From: Byssothecium circinans
Lineage: Eukaryota; Ascomycota; Dothideomycetes; Pleosporales; Massarinaceae
Length of the DNA: 64,000 nt
NCBI GenBank assembly: GCA_010015675.1
Contig: ML976989.1
Location: forward strand, 725,709-789,708
Direction of reading: 5' to 3'
Positions 1-11,224 of this stretch are shown piece after piece. Made by a program: the position numbers and the translations under genes. A model generated the notes under the pieces. The model had not been told where the DNA came from, ran no database searches, and was given only the letters and a program-made list of their open reading frames with translations. The number at the start of each line of letters is the position of its first letter. Position 1 is the stretch's first letter.

Positions 1-1706
1 ACCGTCTTCTTCGCCTTCTTCGCCGGCCGTTGCTGCTGCTGCTGCTCTTGAGCAAGCTCACCGCCTGAAGCAGTGCGGGAGCGCTTGCGTCTGTAGACGG
101 GAGAGCTAGCGGGGACGAACTCGGGGATCGGCGTGCTTGGCTGCGAGGGCGACGAGGACGATGGATCCTGCTGGGGCGGTGGCGTGGGGGATGGGGAGGG
201 AAAGGCGGGTGAGGTGTTGATTTTGAGGGGGCGGGGGGGAAGTGTGGGTTCAGGGGTGGGACAGCGGTGAGGAGACGAGATATCGTTGTTGTTGTCGGGC
301 TCGGGAGTAGTGTCTTTGGCGACGACGATGTCCTTGTGAATAAGGGCCTCGGTTTCTGAACACTGTTCGATAGTCTCGATAACTTCGCCCTCGTCCACAC
401 TGGTGAGAGGTTGGATGGGAGAAGCAGGTTCGGGAGTCTTGCAGACGTGAGGCGAGGAGATGTTGGCGTCAGTTTCGGGCGTAGTGTCTTTGACGACGAC
501 GAGGTCCTCATGAACAGAGATCTCGATCTCTTCACTCTGTTCGATTATCTCAACGACTTCATCCTCCTCCTCCACCCTAGGGAATAGTTGGGAAGGAGAA
601 GTAGGTTCAGGAGTCTCGCAGCGATGCGGTTCAGTTCCATCGTCCTCAGACACGGGTGCATTGCCCTTAACAACAACGACCTCAACATCCTCACCCTGCT
701 CCACACTCTCAACAACCTCCCCATCCTCCGCACTCCCCCTTCTCTTCCTCTCCGCCTCCTCCGCCAACCTCCTCAACTCATCCACCAACTCCCTCTGCCT
801 CGTCACCTCCTCCTCCCTCACACTCTCCGCCCTCTTCAACGCCCCAAGTAGCGCAAAAATCTCCCTAGCAACCCTCCTAACACTCCCTCTCAACACCCCC
901 CTCTCCCTCGCAAAATCCTCCACCACGCGCTCCGCAAGCACGCCCACCCGAAACTCCGCCTTTTCAACCACACATCTCCCATGCTCCTGTCTGAGTCTCC
1001 TCTCCTCAACCTCAGCAACGGGATCGTAGCAATCCCATCCCATCTTCCCCTGTACTTGCTTTTTCGCTGAGAGGTATTCTTTGATTTCAAGTTTCCAGCT
1101 GCCCTTGTCGTTGTTAGGATCGTTGACTGCCCAGTAGAGATTCAGTCGTGTATGCGGACACAGCGAGACGGAGGTTTGCTGCTCATAGATTGTTTTGCCA
1201 CGGTGCGTGGGGCACTTACGGCGGGATGTGCAGCGGCGGCAGAAGGAGCGGGTGTAGGGTGCTCCGGCGATCATATGCGAGAGTAACAACTCGTTGTGCA
1301 CGTACTTTACCGTCGACTCCCGCGTCTCTTTATACTTCTGATACGTGGCTATTTGGGCTAGTAATTCGTTGATCGAGGCTGCGGCTCCGAGATGCGGGTT
1401 CGCGGGATCGTAGGTTTCTTTCACATCTGACTTCTCGTCGCGATGCGTTTCTTGCTCGAGATGCTGGAGGATCGATCGGGCGGTCTCGGCGTCGCCGAAC
1501 CCGGCTTCCTTGAGGAGGGCCTCGAGATCGAGCTCGTAGAGCTGTTTCTTGGGGGGTGCGTGGGTGCTGGGCGCGTCAGTGTCGGCGAAGGTCTCGTGTC
1601 TGAATTCGGCGGATGGGTAGTCGGGTCTGGAGCCTTGGAGAACCATCATGCCGGCTCTGCCGGCTGTGCGTTTGAGGATCTCACGGATTTGCCATTGTTG
1701 AACCAT
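1..1706 (-). CDS. Unknown protein with three internal repeats (C-terminus cut by window edge)
   Basis: An uninterrupted frame runs from ATG at 1706 to the window edge, 568 codons without a stop, so the C-terminus lies outside. The N-terminal third is globular and holds a Cys/His-rich patch (FCRRCTSRRKCPTH, about residues 150-163, then another Cys-Pro-His), which could be a zinc site but matches no family I recognise. A charged helical stretch rich in Glu/Arg follows. After it come three imperfect repeats of about 50 residues, each containing an acidic E-V-V/I-E run, then VVVKDTTPE or a variant, then HxCxTPEP. A Pro/Ser-rich segment, a short polyglutamine run and a basic patch (RPAKKAKK) that could be a nuclear signal end the visible part. 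A nuclear role is only inference. Start and frame are well supported. Confidence 0.7.
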   Translation of the reverse strand, partial: MVQQWQIREILKRTAGRAGMMVLQGSRPDYPSAEFRHETFADTDAPSTHAPPKKQLYELDLEALLKEAGFGDAETARSILQHLEQETHRDEKSDVKETYDPANPHLGAAASINELLAQIATYQKYKETRESTVKYVHNELLLSHMIAGAPYTRSFCRRCTSRRKCPTHRGKTIYEQQTSVSLCPHTRLNLYWAVNDPNNDKGSWKLEIKEYLSAKKQVQGKMGWDCYDPVAEVEERRLRQEHGRCVVEKAEFRVGVLAERVVEDFARERGVLRGSVRRVAREIFALLGALKRAESVREEEVTRQRELVDELRRLAEEAERKRRGSAEDGEVVESVEQGEDVEVVVVKGNAPVSEDDGTEPHRCETPEPTSPSQLFPRVEEEDEVVEIIEQSEEIEISVHEDLVVVKDTTPETDANISSPHVCKTPEPASPIQPLTSVDEGEVIETIEQCSETEALIHKDIVVAKDTTPEPDNNNDISSPHRCPTPEPTLPPRPLKINTSPAFPSPSPTPPPQQDPSSSSPSQPSTPIPEFVPASSPVYRRKRSRTASGGELAQEQQQQQRPAKKAKKT

Positions 1707-2522
1707 CTTGCGTGTAGGTGGTCGTGGTCGTGGTCGTTGTTGTGGTGTGGATTAGGTAGGGTGATGTGTATGGATATCAAGCCGTGTTGGGAGATTTCGA
1801 CTTGGTGAAAGTGTAAAGTGTAAAATAATCTTAAGCTTGGGGATCGTTTGACAGAGGAAAAGATGCAAAATATGACAAGATTGTGGGTTTTCTTGACTCA
1901 GAGCGAGAGACACACATACTTGCTTTAAGGCGTAGGCAAGGCGCACAATGCTCTTTGTGCCCGTCTTGGTCTTAACACAATGATATTGTGACCAGAGCTA
2001 TTCCTGGCATCAAAAAGACAAAGAGAGGCAGTCAATATGGAGCGGAAATTATGGTGGCGGAATTTTGAAAGCAATCTGTGGAGGCGCTGTTCTTTCATCT
2101 CTTTGTCGAGTCCCAGGCACAAGGCGTAATCGTGTAGACTGTCAAAGTTAGCCAAGAGCCTTTCAATACAGTCATAGAATGAAATTAACGATGATTACAA
2201 GCAGAACTTGACTCGATTAACTATTGTTCATACGTCGAGCAATGACGCTTCCGTGACTCCAAGTAGTTCGTACAAACTTGTCTACACCTTCCTCCCAACT
2301 CGTGACGCCAATTCCTTCTAGATAATGTCGAACGGGCTAGATAATTGACTAAAATGATGTTCAAAGATACAGAAAAGAAGAACAAACGAAAAAATCCCTA
2401 CGATTCTAAGAGAAGTGAATTTTGAAAATTGGATGCAATCCAACCATGTGAATGAAAAGAAGTTGCCATGCAATACATCTGATTTACCATGCAATTGCTC
2501 AACACACAAAAGCGCCATACTT
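1707..2522. other. Intergenic: upstream of one minus-strand gene, 3' flank of the next
   Basis: This 816-bp gap holds the 5' flank of the partial gene at 1-1706 and the 3' flank of the GDP-mannose transporter gene. Only short overlapping frames without family resemblance are present. A pyrimidine/GT-rich tract at 1710-1760 lies just upstream of the ATG. I see no RNA gene. Confidence 0.5.
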
Positions 2523-3825
2523 TTAGTTCTTGAGACCATCGCGCATACTTTGGCTGCTTGCGCTGACGGGAACGTTGGTGATTGGGAGAGAGTCCTTCGG
2601 TTTGCTAGTTTGGCGGATCTTAGCCAGGGTGTAGACGAGACCGCTGACGAAACCGACAAAGATGGCGGCGATGCTGCCGAATGTACGAGGTGCATCAAAG
2701 AAGATCAGGCCGCTGATGGCGATGGGCAGCTTGTTCAGAGCACCGACCATGGAGTATGTTGTGGACGAGGTGACGCGGACACACCAGGCGGAGGTATACG
2801 AGATGAAGACGGTAGAGAGACCGGACACGAGAATGGCGGAGATAACCTTGTTGCGCCTATCAGGAGGGAAGCATTTGGCCAAGTTGGCAGGCGACCAGTC
2901 CTCGAGAACGATGGTGGCGATGAGGAGGATCGGAATTGTGAGCAGGTTGTTGTAGTACATGGCTGTGTTCAAGTCAGTGACTGCACAGGACGTTCAGAGG
3001 TGAAAAGCTTACTGTCAAAGTCTTTGAAGTTGGTGAGCTTTATGCGCTTCCTCATGCTCAAAAGATAGGTGGCCGAGCAGAAGCAGTTGAAAGCCATCCA
3101 GAGGTAGCCTGCATTCAGGCTGGAAATGGCCTCGGTAGCGGCGTCACCCTTCTCACCAGAGCTGGTCAGAGCATGCTGGATGTCGGCCCATGCCGCAATG
3201 ACAGAGCTGAAGACCATTAATCCGAACGAAAAGAGGGCCATGGGCGTCACGGAGCCGCCAAACCAAAGCACTTCTCCGTATGCGATCAGGATGATTGTCA
3301 TGTTTTTGAAAATGGTGTAGACGGGGATCGAGAGGAGCTTGATGGCCCAGCTGCCGGTATAGATCATGCCAATAAGGAGGAGCGAGATGGGGAACCCTGT
3401 GGTCTGGTTAGAATTGGTGGCTTCCATCCCACATTGCTGTCACATACACTTCCTCGCCTCATCGCTGTTGAAATCCCGGTAGGTAATAAGGCCGGCGCTC
3501 TTGCACGTTGAGATGGCGATAACGCAAACGATAGCCTGCGCATGTTAGCCTCCGCCTCTCTCCGGAACACAGGGTCCAAACGCACCTGGACAGCCAGCAG
3601 GAAAAAGTTGAGGTTGAAGTCGACGCCAGACAGCACATATTTGTTCGTCACCGTCATCAGGATCGAGGAGAAGCAGTATGCGAAAATGGATATGGTCGGG
3701 TTGTCAATGATGGTCGGCGACGACGAGCTCCGCTGTGGCGGGCGCAGCGCTGGCGACGGGGCGCGAAACTCTTTGCCCGCAGGCATGTCGATTTTGTAGT
3801 CGTCGCTCTTCTTGTCGTCGGCCAT
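2523..3825 (-). CDS. VRG4: GDP-mannose transporter, Golgi (Vrg4/GmtA type)
   Basis: Four exons on the minus strand: 3586-3825, 3448-3535, 3013-3396 and 2523-2962. They sum to 384 codons (383 aa), the usual family length. Introns are 49-51 bp with GT-AG ends. Family members exchange GDP-mannose for GMP across the Golgi membrane to feed mannosylation of proteins and lipids. The protein shows the drug/metabolite-transporter layout of about ten hydrophobic helices with a cytosolic, charged N-terminus ([11 protein letters not shown]). The two nucleotide-sugar signatures are present: an (M)YYNN motif near residue 239 and GALNK near residues 311-315. Helix motifs such as [10 protein letters not shown] and [11 protein letters not shown] are typical. 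It diverges from the phosducin-like gene across a 562-bp gap. Confidence 0.93.
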
Positions 3826-4387
3826 GGTCGCTGGCGATGTTGAAAGCGAAGGGTCGGCGCGGAATGCGGTCGGGGGTGCGGAGGATGGGATGGGGATGCT
3901 GTGAAATGAAAGGAGGAAGCAGCAGCAGCAGCAGCAGCAGCGATCAGTAGGTGCACAAGACAAAAGACACGGTGTACAGGGACAGTGTCTTATTAAGGGA
4001 GGGAGGACGTCGGTGTCGTGAAATGCAACGGGGTGTAAGTCGGAGATTCAGCGCAAGGAGTGCCGGGAACGATGTTTTGGGTCTAGCAGCGTCTCCTATC
4101 ATCCAACGTCCAGCTGCAAGCTGTTAATTTCTTGTGCTGATCGGAGCCAAAACTCACCAAGCCACCACTGCACCCCTGCTACGAATAATTCAGCCTCAAC
4201 TACCAATACTGACGTTATCAATTGATATTTTCGGTGCCTATCATAGCTGATTACAACTTCTGACTGCGCCTGCCCACGTGACTTGGTCTACACCTCACAT
4301 GTGCACCTCACCCAGGTAGCATCACCGAATTTCCTCTTTGAATACCCATACACCAACCAGATCAGTCAGCCCGTATCACCCAACAAC
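3826..4387. promoter_or_regulatory. Divergent promoter region, GMT / phosducin-like
   Basis: A 562-bp gap separates two divergent start codons. On the minus strand the transporter leader contains a (GCA)n run at 3919-3941 (about seven units), which would be transcribed as CTG repeats in the 5' UTR. No clear TATA box is assigned. Confidence 0.45.
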
Positions 4388-5069
4388 ATGGCCTCGCTCG
4401 ACCACAAGGTAGCCGCCGTTGTCGACGCCACCCGCAACGATGATTCCGACGAAGATGCCCTCATGGCCGAGCTCGAAAACGACGAGGAACTGGGTGCCTA
4501 CCGCGAGCGAAGACTACAACAACTGCACGCCGAGTTTGACAAAGCAAAACAACTACGAGCAAAAGAGCATGGCACCTTTACCGAGATCAAGGACGAGAAA
4601 GCGCTTATGGACATAACGACCTCGACGAAGCTCTGCGTAGTGCATTTCTTCAAGCCCGACTTTAATCGGTGTCGGATCATGGATGAGCGTTTGGAGGTGC
4701 GTTTGCCTCTTTGAAATCACCATGTTTATCGTGCATGTCTGACCGCAACAGGCTCTGGCACCAGCACATTACGAAGCCCGCCTAGTGAGGATCAACGTGG
4801 ACAACTGCCCCTTTCTGGTGACCAAGCTCAAAATTCAAGTACTACCTTGCGTCATCGCCTTCATTGACGGCATAGGAGTTGACCGAATCATTGGTTTCGA
4901 AGGTCTGGGTCGCTCACCAGACGATTTCTCTACACGCGACTTGGAAGCTAGGCTGATTCGTGCCGGCGTGCTTGCGAGAGAGAAGGTGAATGACGAGGAT
5001 GAGAGGCAAATGGCGCGGAGAAGGAGGGAGGCGGAGAGGGCGGATGAGGACGATGATGACTGGGACTGA
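4388..5069 (+). CDS. PLP1: Phosducin-like thioredoxin-fold protein (Plp1/TXNDC9 type)
   Basis: Two exons, 4388-4696 and 4752-5069, encode 208 aa. The intron begins GTGCGT and ends CAACAG, and the frame is kept. An N-terminal acidic and coiled helix (MAELENDEELGAYRERRLQQ) is followed by a thioredoxin fold. The active-site loop is degenerate (FFKPDFNRCRIMDERL), and the fold includes the cis-proline segment (KIQVLPCVIAFIDG), as in TXNDC9/Plp1, which act as co-chaperones for the CCT chaperonin in actin and tubulin folding. The tail is strongly charged and ends in an acidic DDDDW motif. Start chosen at the first ATG preceding the conserved N-terminal helix. An in-frame upstream ATG at 4283 adds 35 residues that look non-conserved. 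Confidence 0.85.
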
Positions 5070-5562
5070 GGGTTTGAAAGTGTACATGTCAGGAGGAGGA
5101 AAATGATACCCACAAAATATAAGCATAACCTTCATACACCGAGCCTTTGGACATGTCTTCGATAATAGATCTAGTCTGCATTAGGTATTGCCGTATGGTT
5201 TTAGAGTAACGATTAGAAACCAACAAGATTGGGATCAAATCAACATCGGCCTTCAGCGAGTCCCTTTCCACAGATCATCACCACGGTACCAGTTGCGTCA
5301 GCCTTCCTCGTAATCTCGACACGCCCCATCTACAGACACCACTGTATGTTGCTAAAAGGGTCTGCTCTATAGGCCAGTCAGAATTTGTTTTGGGGGGTGA
5401 ACTTCTCCCTGATGACGTTCCCAGCATAGAAGCAGCCATTCATGGCGCCCGAATTCCCAACCAACGTCTGGCTGCTATAAAATCTCCTTCGCTCCTCCAA
5501 CCTTTAACTCCATCACACATTGTTTTTCTCGATCCTGAACTTCCTCTCTACGACACCATACC
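5070..5562. other. Intergenic, no gene seen
   Basis: This 493-bp gap between two plus-strand genes contains only short frames. The pyrimidine-rich stretch before 5563 looks like a promoter/5' leader. Confidence 0.45.
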
Positions 5563-5976
5563 ATGTTCCGCTCTTTCGGTCGAGCCCTTACCCCTATGGG
5601 TCGCCTGCCGGCCAGACAGCGACTCCAAGTTCCTCGTTTCCCCCACCCTCATCTTCGAACGGGTCGCCAGATTGCCACTTCTACAACCGGCCGAGGCATC
5701 ATCACTTCAACAAACGGCGGAAGAACCATCCCATTCGAGCTACGTCTTGAGACAATTCAACACAGCAGCGAGGCTCGGACCCACGAGCAGCTTGAGAGGA
5801 TTGCGACCAAGCTAGACAGTATTGAAAGAAACATGCTATTCATCAGGTCTGTGGTCTTTGGGGGAGTTATAGGTTTGGGATTGGGTCCGATCATCCGTCA
5901 AATGATAATGAGGGCCAACACCTCTGAGCAAAGGGTGGAACAGGAGCTCTCGCAGAAAAAGAAACTCGGGGAATGA
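5563..5976 (+). CDS. Small predicted mitochondrial/membrane protein, unknown function
   Basis: A single 137-codon frame starts at an ATG in good context (ACCATGTTC). The first 45 residues are rich in Arg, Ser and Thr and lack acidic residues (RALTPMGRLPARQR), resembling a mitochondrial presequence. A short helical segment (THEQLERIATKLDSIERN) follows, then one hydrophobic glycine-rich helix at about residues 92-112 (FIRSVVFGGVIGLGLGPII) and a charged Lys-rich tail. This layout fits a small inner-membrane protein with one transmembrane helix. I do not recognise the family. It could be unexpressed, but length, context and architecture argue for a real gene. Confidence 0.6.
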   Translation: MFRSFGRALTPMGRLPARQRLQVPRFPHPHLRTGRQIATSTTGRGIITSTNGGRTIPFELRLETIQHSSEARTHEQLERIATKLDSIERNMLFIRSVVFGGVIGLGLGPIIRQMIMRANTSEQRVEQELSQKKKLGE

Positions 5977-6339
5977 GCTGTTGAAACTCGCGTTACTGCT
6001 AAAGCTCAGCAATTAGCGGGAGTATGAGGGACTGAATCACCCGTGGATACGTTTTGCGGAGTATATTTGTTGGCTTAGTTTCAGAGATTTTTTGCTCTCG
6101 CGAGGGAAATACGCAATCACAATTTCTACAAAATACAAAACTTCAAATACTGGCAGGGTCCCTCTGTATTGAAATTATGGCATTATGCTAGCGTCCGTGA
6201 ACCACTTCATGCTGAGTAATGACCTCAACGATGACGCCATCTAACCCCAACTCAACACCAAAAACTTTCCACCCTTCACCAACCCCAACTGCTCGACCAA
6301 TTCAACCCTCCCACCCCAAAAAGAACCACCAAACCCACC
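5977..6339. other. Intergenic, no gene seen
   Basis: This 363-bp gap ends in a CA/C-rich leader directly before the acireductone dioxygenase ATG. No other structure is supported. Confidence 0.45.
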
Positions 6340-7005
6340 ATGAAAGCATACTGGTTCGACAACCTCCCCGTACGCCTCCCCCTCCTCCCAAAACCCCCCC
6401 ACCCACTAACCCCACCGCAGGGCGACCAACGCCTCCCCCACGACTCAGGGCGTCCGCTAACCCCCACCGCGCTCTCCAAACTCGGCATCCTCTACTTCCA
6501 CTACCCGTCGCTCTCCTCCGTCGACGCGCTCGCCGCCTCGCGCGCCTACAAGAACCGCGACGAAATCACCATCTCGCCCGCCACCCTCGGCGCCGCGTAC
6601 GACGAGAAAGTCAAAACCTTCTTCCACGAGCACCTGCACGAGGACGAGGAGATACGGTATATCCTTGACGGGGCGGGGTATTTCGACGTCAGGAACGAGG
6701 GCGATGAGTGGGTGCGGATTCGGTTGGAGAAGGGGGACTTGGTGATTATGCCTGCGGGTATTTATCATCGGTTTACTACTGATGAGGCGGATGTGAGTGC
6801 TCTTTTTTTTCTTTTATGGATAGGGGGGTTTTGGATTGGGTTTGGAGGATGGCGGCTAATGTTGTGGATGCAGTATACCAAGGCTATGCGCTTGTTCAAG
6901 GAAGATCCCAAGTGGACGCCTTTGAATCGCGGGAGCGAGACGGATGAGAATCAGTACAGGAAGGAGTATCTCAAGTATAGGGAGAGTCTTGCTGCAGCGA
7001 CCTAA
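6340..7005 (+). CDS. ADI1: Acireductone dioxygenase (methionine salvage)
   Basis: Three exons: 6340-6369, 6421-6792 and 6874-7005, giving 177 aa. Both introns (51 and 81 bp) are multiples of three and read through, so intron retention would not shift the frame. They are called from GTACGC...CCGCAG and GTGAGT...ATGCAG and because removing them restores the family alignment. The enzyme oxidises the acireductone intermediate of the methionine salvage pathway to the keto acid precursor of methionine plus formate, using Fe(II) (Ni(II) gives an off-pathway product). The cupin metal ligands are visible: His81-x-His83-x3-Glu87 in HEHLHEDEE and His126 in PAGIYHRF. The start peptide [10 protein letters not shown] is typical. 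The codon use of exon 2 is strongly C-rich. Confidence 0.92.
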   Translation: MKAYWFDNLPVRLPLLPKPPHPLTPPQGDQRLPHDSGRPLTPTALSKLGILYFHYPSLSSVDALAASRAYKNRDEITISPATLGAAYDEKVKTFFHEHLHEDEEIRYILDGAGYFDVRNEGDEWVRIRLEKGDLVIMPAGIYHRFTTDEADVSALFFLLWIGGFWIGFGGWRLMLWMQYTKAMRLFKEDPKWTPLNRGSETDENQYRKEYLKYRESLAAAT

Positions 7006-7470
7006 TCATTAGGAGTTGGACATATTCTCAACGTGTCATGGTTGTAGGTACTGTGGTTTGTATTCGTGAACGGATCTTTAAAGGTCACCTTATGCTTCCC
7101 CCACCATCTACCAAAAAGGAAATGCTGAAGCTCTTTTCACGGGCGAGACTGACAATCACTACCTTTGAAGCACTGTAGTGACAGCGCGCGAGAGAAACCA
7201 CTTGAATATCGAAATCCCATTCACGATGTATGTATGGTAAACTCCACCCACCCCCACTAAGCTATATCCCCCAGCGCTTTAGCATATTCAAATGCACCAC
7301 TATTGCATTAAACTTCCCCAAGATCTAAGTCTCGACCCAACGCCAGACTTTCGCGCTCTGCATACGCCTGACGTCGTTAACGGCCGTGTCAAAACTCCGT
7401 GTCCTGTGGTATACGCTCCTCCAAAACTCCATCGCTTCCCGTTATGACATTCTGTAAAGTGGTGGTCTTT
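7006..7470. other. Convergent 3' flanks
   Basis: This 465-bp gap separates the 3' ends of the convergent dioxygenase and heat-shock-factor genes. No coding signal is seen. Confidence 0.45.
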
Positions 7471-9776
7471 TCAACGTTTTCTCCTTTTCGGACTACGCGA
7501 AGTCCGTGTCTCGTCTTCTACTTCTTCTACTGTGGCCGCTGGACTGGCAGCCGAAGAGCTCACGCTCTCCACACGACTCCCCGCATCATTGGCGCTCAAG
7601 TTGTTGGTTGCCGCGTCGAAATTGAACGCATCACCATTGCCCGAATCAAACCCCGCCGGGTCCGAGAGCTGGTAGCTGAGATCAGGCAGTGCAGGATCGC
7701 CGCCAACGACATCAGTTTGCGGAGGGAAGAAGTCGTCGCCCTGCGTGAACATGTCTGCGTCTAGATCATAAGCTCCAGGATCTCCGAGAACGGCGTTGCC
7801 AAAGTAAGAGTTGTCTTCTATGCCTGGGATTTGTCCACTGGGACTCAGAGGCTGTAGCCGCTCCTGTAGACTCTGCACGCGGGAATTCTGCTCTTCGGAC
7901 ATCTGCTGCAAAAGGTCGAGTTGGGACTGTGTCTCGGCAAACTGGGATAGATCGGGCATGGGAGGTGGTTGCGGGTTGACGAGAGCGTTGTTCGTGCTTG
8001 CCGCGGCGGCGCTGTTCAAAGAAGCTGAGGTATTGTTTGCCATCAGAGAAAGAACGTCGTCGCGCTGCTGCTGCGTTAGCGGGGTGTTGCCGTCTTGTGT
8101 CTGGTAGTTGTTCAAAGTAGCAGGCAGGTCCATTTGCGGTGTCTGGCTGATCTGGCCGGTATTTGCATTGGCATTTTGGATGGCTGACATTATTTGATCG
8201 TTTTCAAGCAGGGGCATGGTCGTCTGTGAGGGAGACTCAGTATCGACTTTCAGCGGCATTGTGGTGTTTCCATCTTGCGCCTCACTGTTGAAAGCCGATG
8301 CAAGTTGGCTATGAGGAACGGGTGATTTGAACACTGATGACCTGCTAGTTGGTTTGGGGGTAGGACTTGCTCCTGCCGTTTGCATTGTAGGGCTAAGGGT
8401 GGTAGCACAATTCTCCAGCGATGCATCATCCTTCGGAGCAGGCGCTGGGAGAAGAAGAGTACGCTTCGCCCTGGCCATCTGTGGCGATTTGTGCAAATGC
8501 TTCTCGGTGTAATCGCCAACATCAACCACATTACCATGCTGTTGTTGCGCTGCCATAGCCGGACCGAACATTTGGGAGAGATCGAGGTTGGTGTTGCCTT
8601 CTAGACTTCTGTTATAGAAAGTAGCGAGAAACGTGAGAATGGCGTTGATCGAGTTCTCATGGCGGTCATGCAACGTCTGAAAATTAGTAGCTTGTTGGTA
8701 GAGCTGATCGTTTTGCCTGCGAATTTGTCCTAGGACATTGGATATGACCTTTTGTTGTTGCTGTAATGTGTGGACTTCAGCCCGTAGATGGTTGTACTCT
8801 GATCGTGGAATCATGGCTACGTCCTGGTTCCCTCGAACGGCTAGCTCTTCGACATAGCCGCCTCCGCCATGATCTGGCGTATACTTTTTTTCATCGTCAC
8901 TGTCGCCGTGCTTCACCTCTTCCAATTTGTTTCGCGTAGACGGCTGTTGCTTGGAAGGCGCACTGTTCTTGGGCTTCTGAATTAGCCACAGCAATTCGGG
9001 TCGACCGCGCTTGAAGTATTTGTTGTAGTACTCGCTGGGTGCTTTTGCCTTTGTCTCGCTCGCTTTCATTGAGTTGTCAGACAGGCCGACCTTTTTGTGA
9101 AATCCGTACATGTTAAGTTGTCGGACAAACGAAGCGTAATTGTTGTGTTTGAAGAGTTCAGGAATCAGGGTCTTTGCGAACTCATCTTCGTCGAGTACAA
9201 TGAATGAGTTGCCGTCTTCTGACCAGCATATCAAGTTGGTGTTTTTGTTGTTGTCGAGGAAGCTATGGTATTGTTAGCACAAGCTGTGGGATGTGTATTG
9301 GCGGATCTGGTGACTTACCTGCTGAGCTTCTGGACGAATGGTGGAATCTGTTTCCTCTTGGCCTGCGCGTCCTTCTTCGCTATCATCGCCTTTCGCTCAA
9401 GTTCCTCGTCATCATCGGTAGCATTCTCCCATGTGTTCGATTGATTCTGGTTGTAGCCATCCCATGGTGTCTGTCCCCTTGGCGCAAGCTGTTGGTTTGG
9501 GTTCCGCCGCACCAACTGCCCCGATCCCATGTCCTGGCTATCATTCAGCCCATCTAACGATACCACGCGATTGTGGGTCGAAGGTTGAGCCGGATTGAAG
9601 TTGATACCATCGTAGATGGGCGGATCGTATGCGGCCCCGTCACCACCCACAGCTGAATGATCGTTCCAGTTCATGTTCATATACGGGTCGGTCGGTACTG
9701 CCCCTCCACCACCGGGAAATGGGGTCTGCTGGACTATTGGCGATGCGCCTGGTGCACGTCTTTTCCTACTTGACAT
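7471..9776 (-). CDS. HSF1: Heat-shock-factor-type transcription factor
   Basis: Two exons, 9319-9776 and 7471-9262, encode 749 aa. The 56-bp intron splits the serine codon of KLSS inside the DNA-binding domain. The HSF winged-helix domain covers about residues 145-255: PPFVQKLS, CWSEDGNSFIVLDEDEFA, the recognition helix FKHNNYASFVRQLNMYGFHK, and the RGRPELLWLIQ end. A leucine/glutamine-rich coiled coil (about residues 325-400) would be the trimerisation region. A long Ser/Pro/Gln-rich tail follows, with a second coiled coil (SQFAETQSQLDLLQQM) and an acidic activation-like end closing in the basic motif RSPKRRKR. A roughly 145-residue N-terminal extension before the domain is as in fungal Hsf1. 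Sfl1-type paralogues are the main alternative. Confidence 0.82.
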
Positions 9777-11224
9777 TGCGCAGATGAGAGGAATGCGTCG
9801 AAGTACTGGCCCTGCGAACGAGAAGAAAAAAGAGCGTACGCGATTCTCTTCGCCCGAGCCTTGTGCGGAATTGACGGAAGGCGGCGCGGCGCGTTCTCTC
9901 ACTCTCTCTCGATGATAGGCAGTCGCGATTGTTCGCGGGGTAGCCCGATTCGTGTGCGCGGCTATGGAAGGAAGGAGCAAAAGGTTGTGGTCTAGCTTGT
10001 TTCTGTATATCGGCGGTCAGGCTTGTTGTCGCAGTTGAGCAGTTTGGATCAGTAAAACCCCCGTTTTGCTTGTTTTCCAAACACCTTTGTCTTTATAGTC
10101 GCACAAAGCCCTTCGATGGTCACGGCGGGGTTGCAAACTTGGGTGTCGAAGGGCGCGTTCTGAATTTGCGGAAGGGCGGAGGTGGGCTCCAGGCTGGCTT
10201 GTCAACGTGGTCGTGAGTTTAAATACTAATCGTTCTCGTTCGCAGCGGATATTAAAGCCTCAAGGGCTCTGGGTGGAGTGCGCTTGATGCATGGGCGACG
10301 AAGATGTGCGCGCTTTGGGGAAGAAAAGGCGGAGTTGGGTTGGAGACGTGCCTGAGCAGGTACACAACGATGCTGCAACTATGAGTTCACTGCCCGCACT
10401 GCAAAGAAGTCGGTCAACTGAGTTTGTCCGGCCGCCGACCCCAGTAGACATGACTCGCGCCACCACCACAACCTCACCAAAGCAAACCGCCAGAGTAGTG
10501 AAGTTCTCCTCTATGTGTTTTAGTCTCCATGCTCTTCACAGAATATTCAAGCACGTCCATCATCAATCTTACTGTGTAGTACTTTGAGCCAACGTACTAC
10601 TGTAATTCCAGGTAAGTGCTAGAGCCCAAGGCGAACGACACTTTCCGCTTTGATGCCTGTAGATGGCGCACTTGGGCATTTGACAGATAACTGCAGAATC
10701 CCAAGGTCAAGTTATGCATCGACCGTCAGCTTCGGTTGTCATCACGATGATTCATATCCTGAAGTTGAGAACCCAACTTAATTCTCATTATTCTACTCCG
10801 TCGACCACTCACTGACCCCCCGCCTCAACCCACACACACATTCGTATATAGTACAGCTACAGTAGGTAGGTAGGTCAAGGGTGCCCCGGACGTTTGCCAC
10901 ATGAAGGAAGCTCGATATGGTATTCTTTTGCTCAAACGCCCCACACCATGCATTAACGTCCATCCGTTCCGCTCTTAGACTCTCACCATGATACCACCGA
11001 CGTGCAGCGAGCCAAAAGCCTGAGCGGATGGCCAAAGTGGGAGAAAATGACATCATACAAGAAGGGGGTAGGGGTAACGTGAAAGGGTAGCTCAAATACA
11101 TCATTCCAAAAAGATTCTCCATGGTCGTTCCACGTCCAATCCATATGCGTGCGCTGTGTGGGGTATGATGAAGCTAGAAATGCTGCAAATCATGTCATGA
11201 AGACTGTTGTTGAATGATGTCAAA
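9777..11224. other. Intergenic, HSF promoter and striatin 3' flank
   Basis: This 1.45-kb stretch lies between two minus-strand genes. Frames such as 10291-10587 show no family resemblance or convincing start. The HSF leader side is G/C-rich near 9850-9960. I saw no perfect triple heat-shock element by eye. Confidence 0.4.

Noticed and set aside
2415..3068. A 217-codon plus-strand frame
   Set aside because: It lies antisense to the GDP-mannose transporter, whose exons, motifs and phases are clear; it is a shadow frame.
10291..10587. A 98-codon plus-strand frame in the HSF upstream region
   Set aside because: No signal, domain or splice-consistent extension, and the antisense frame is equally open.
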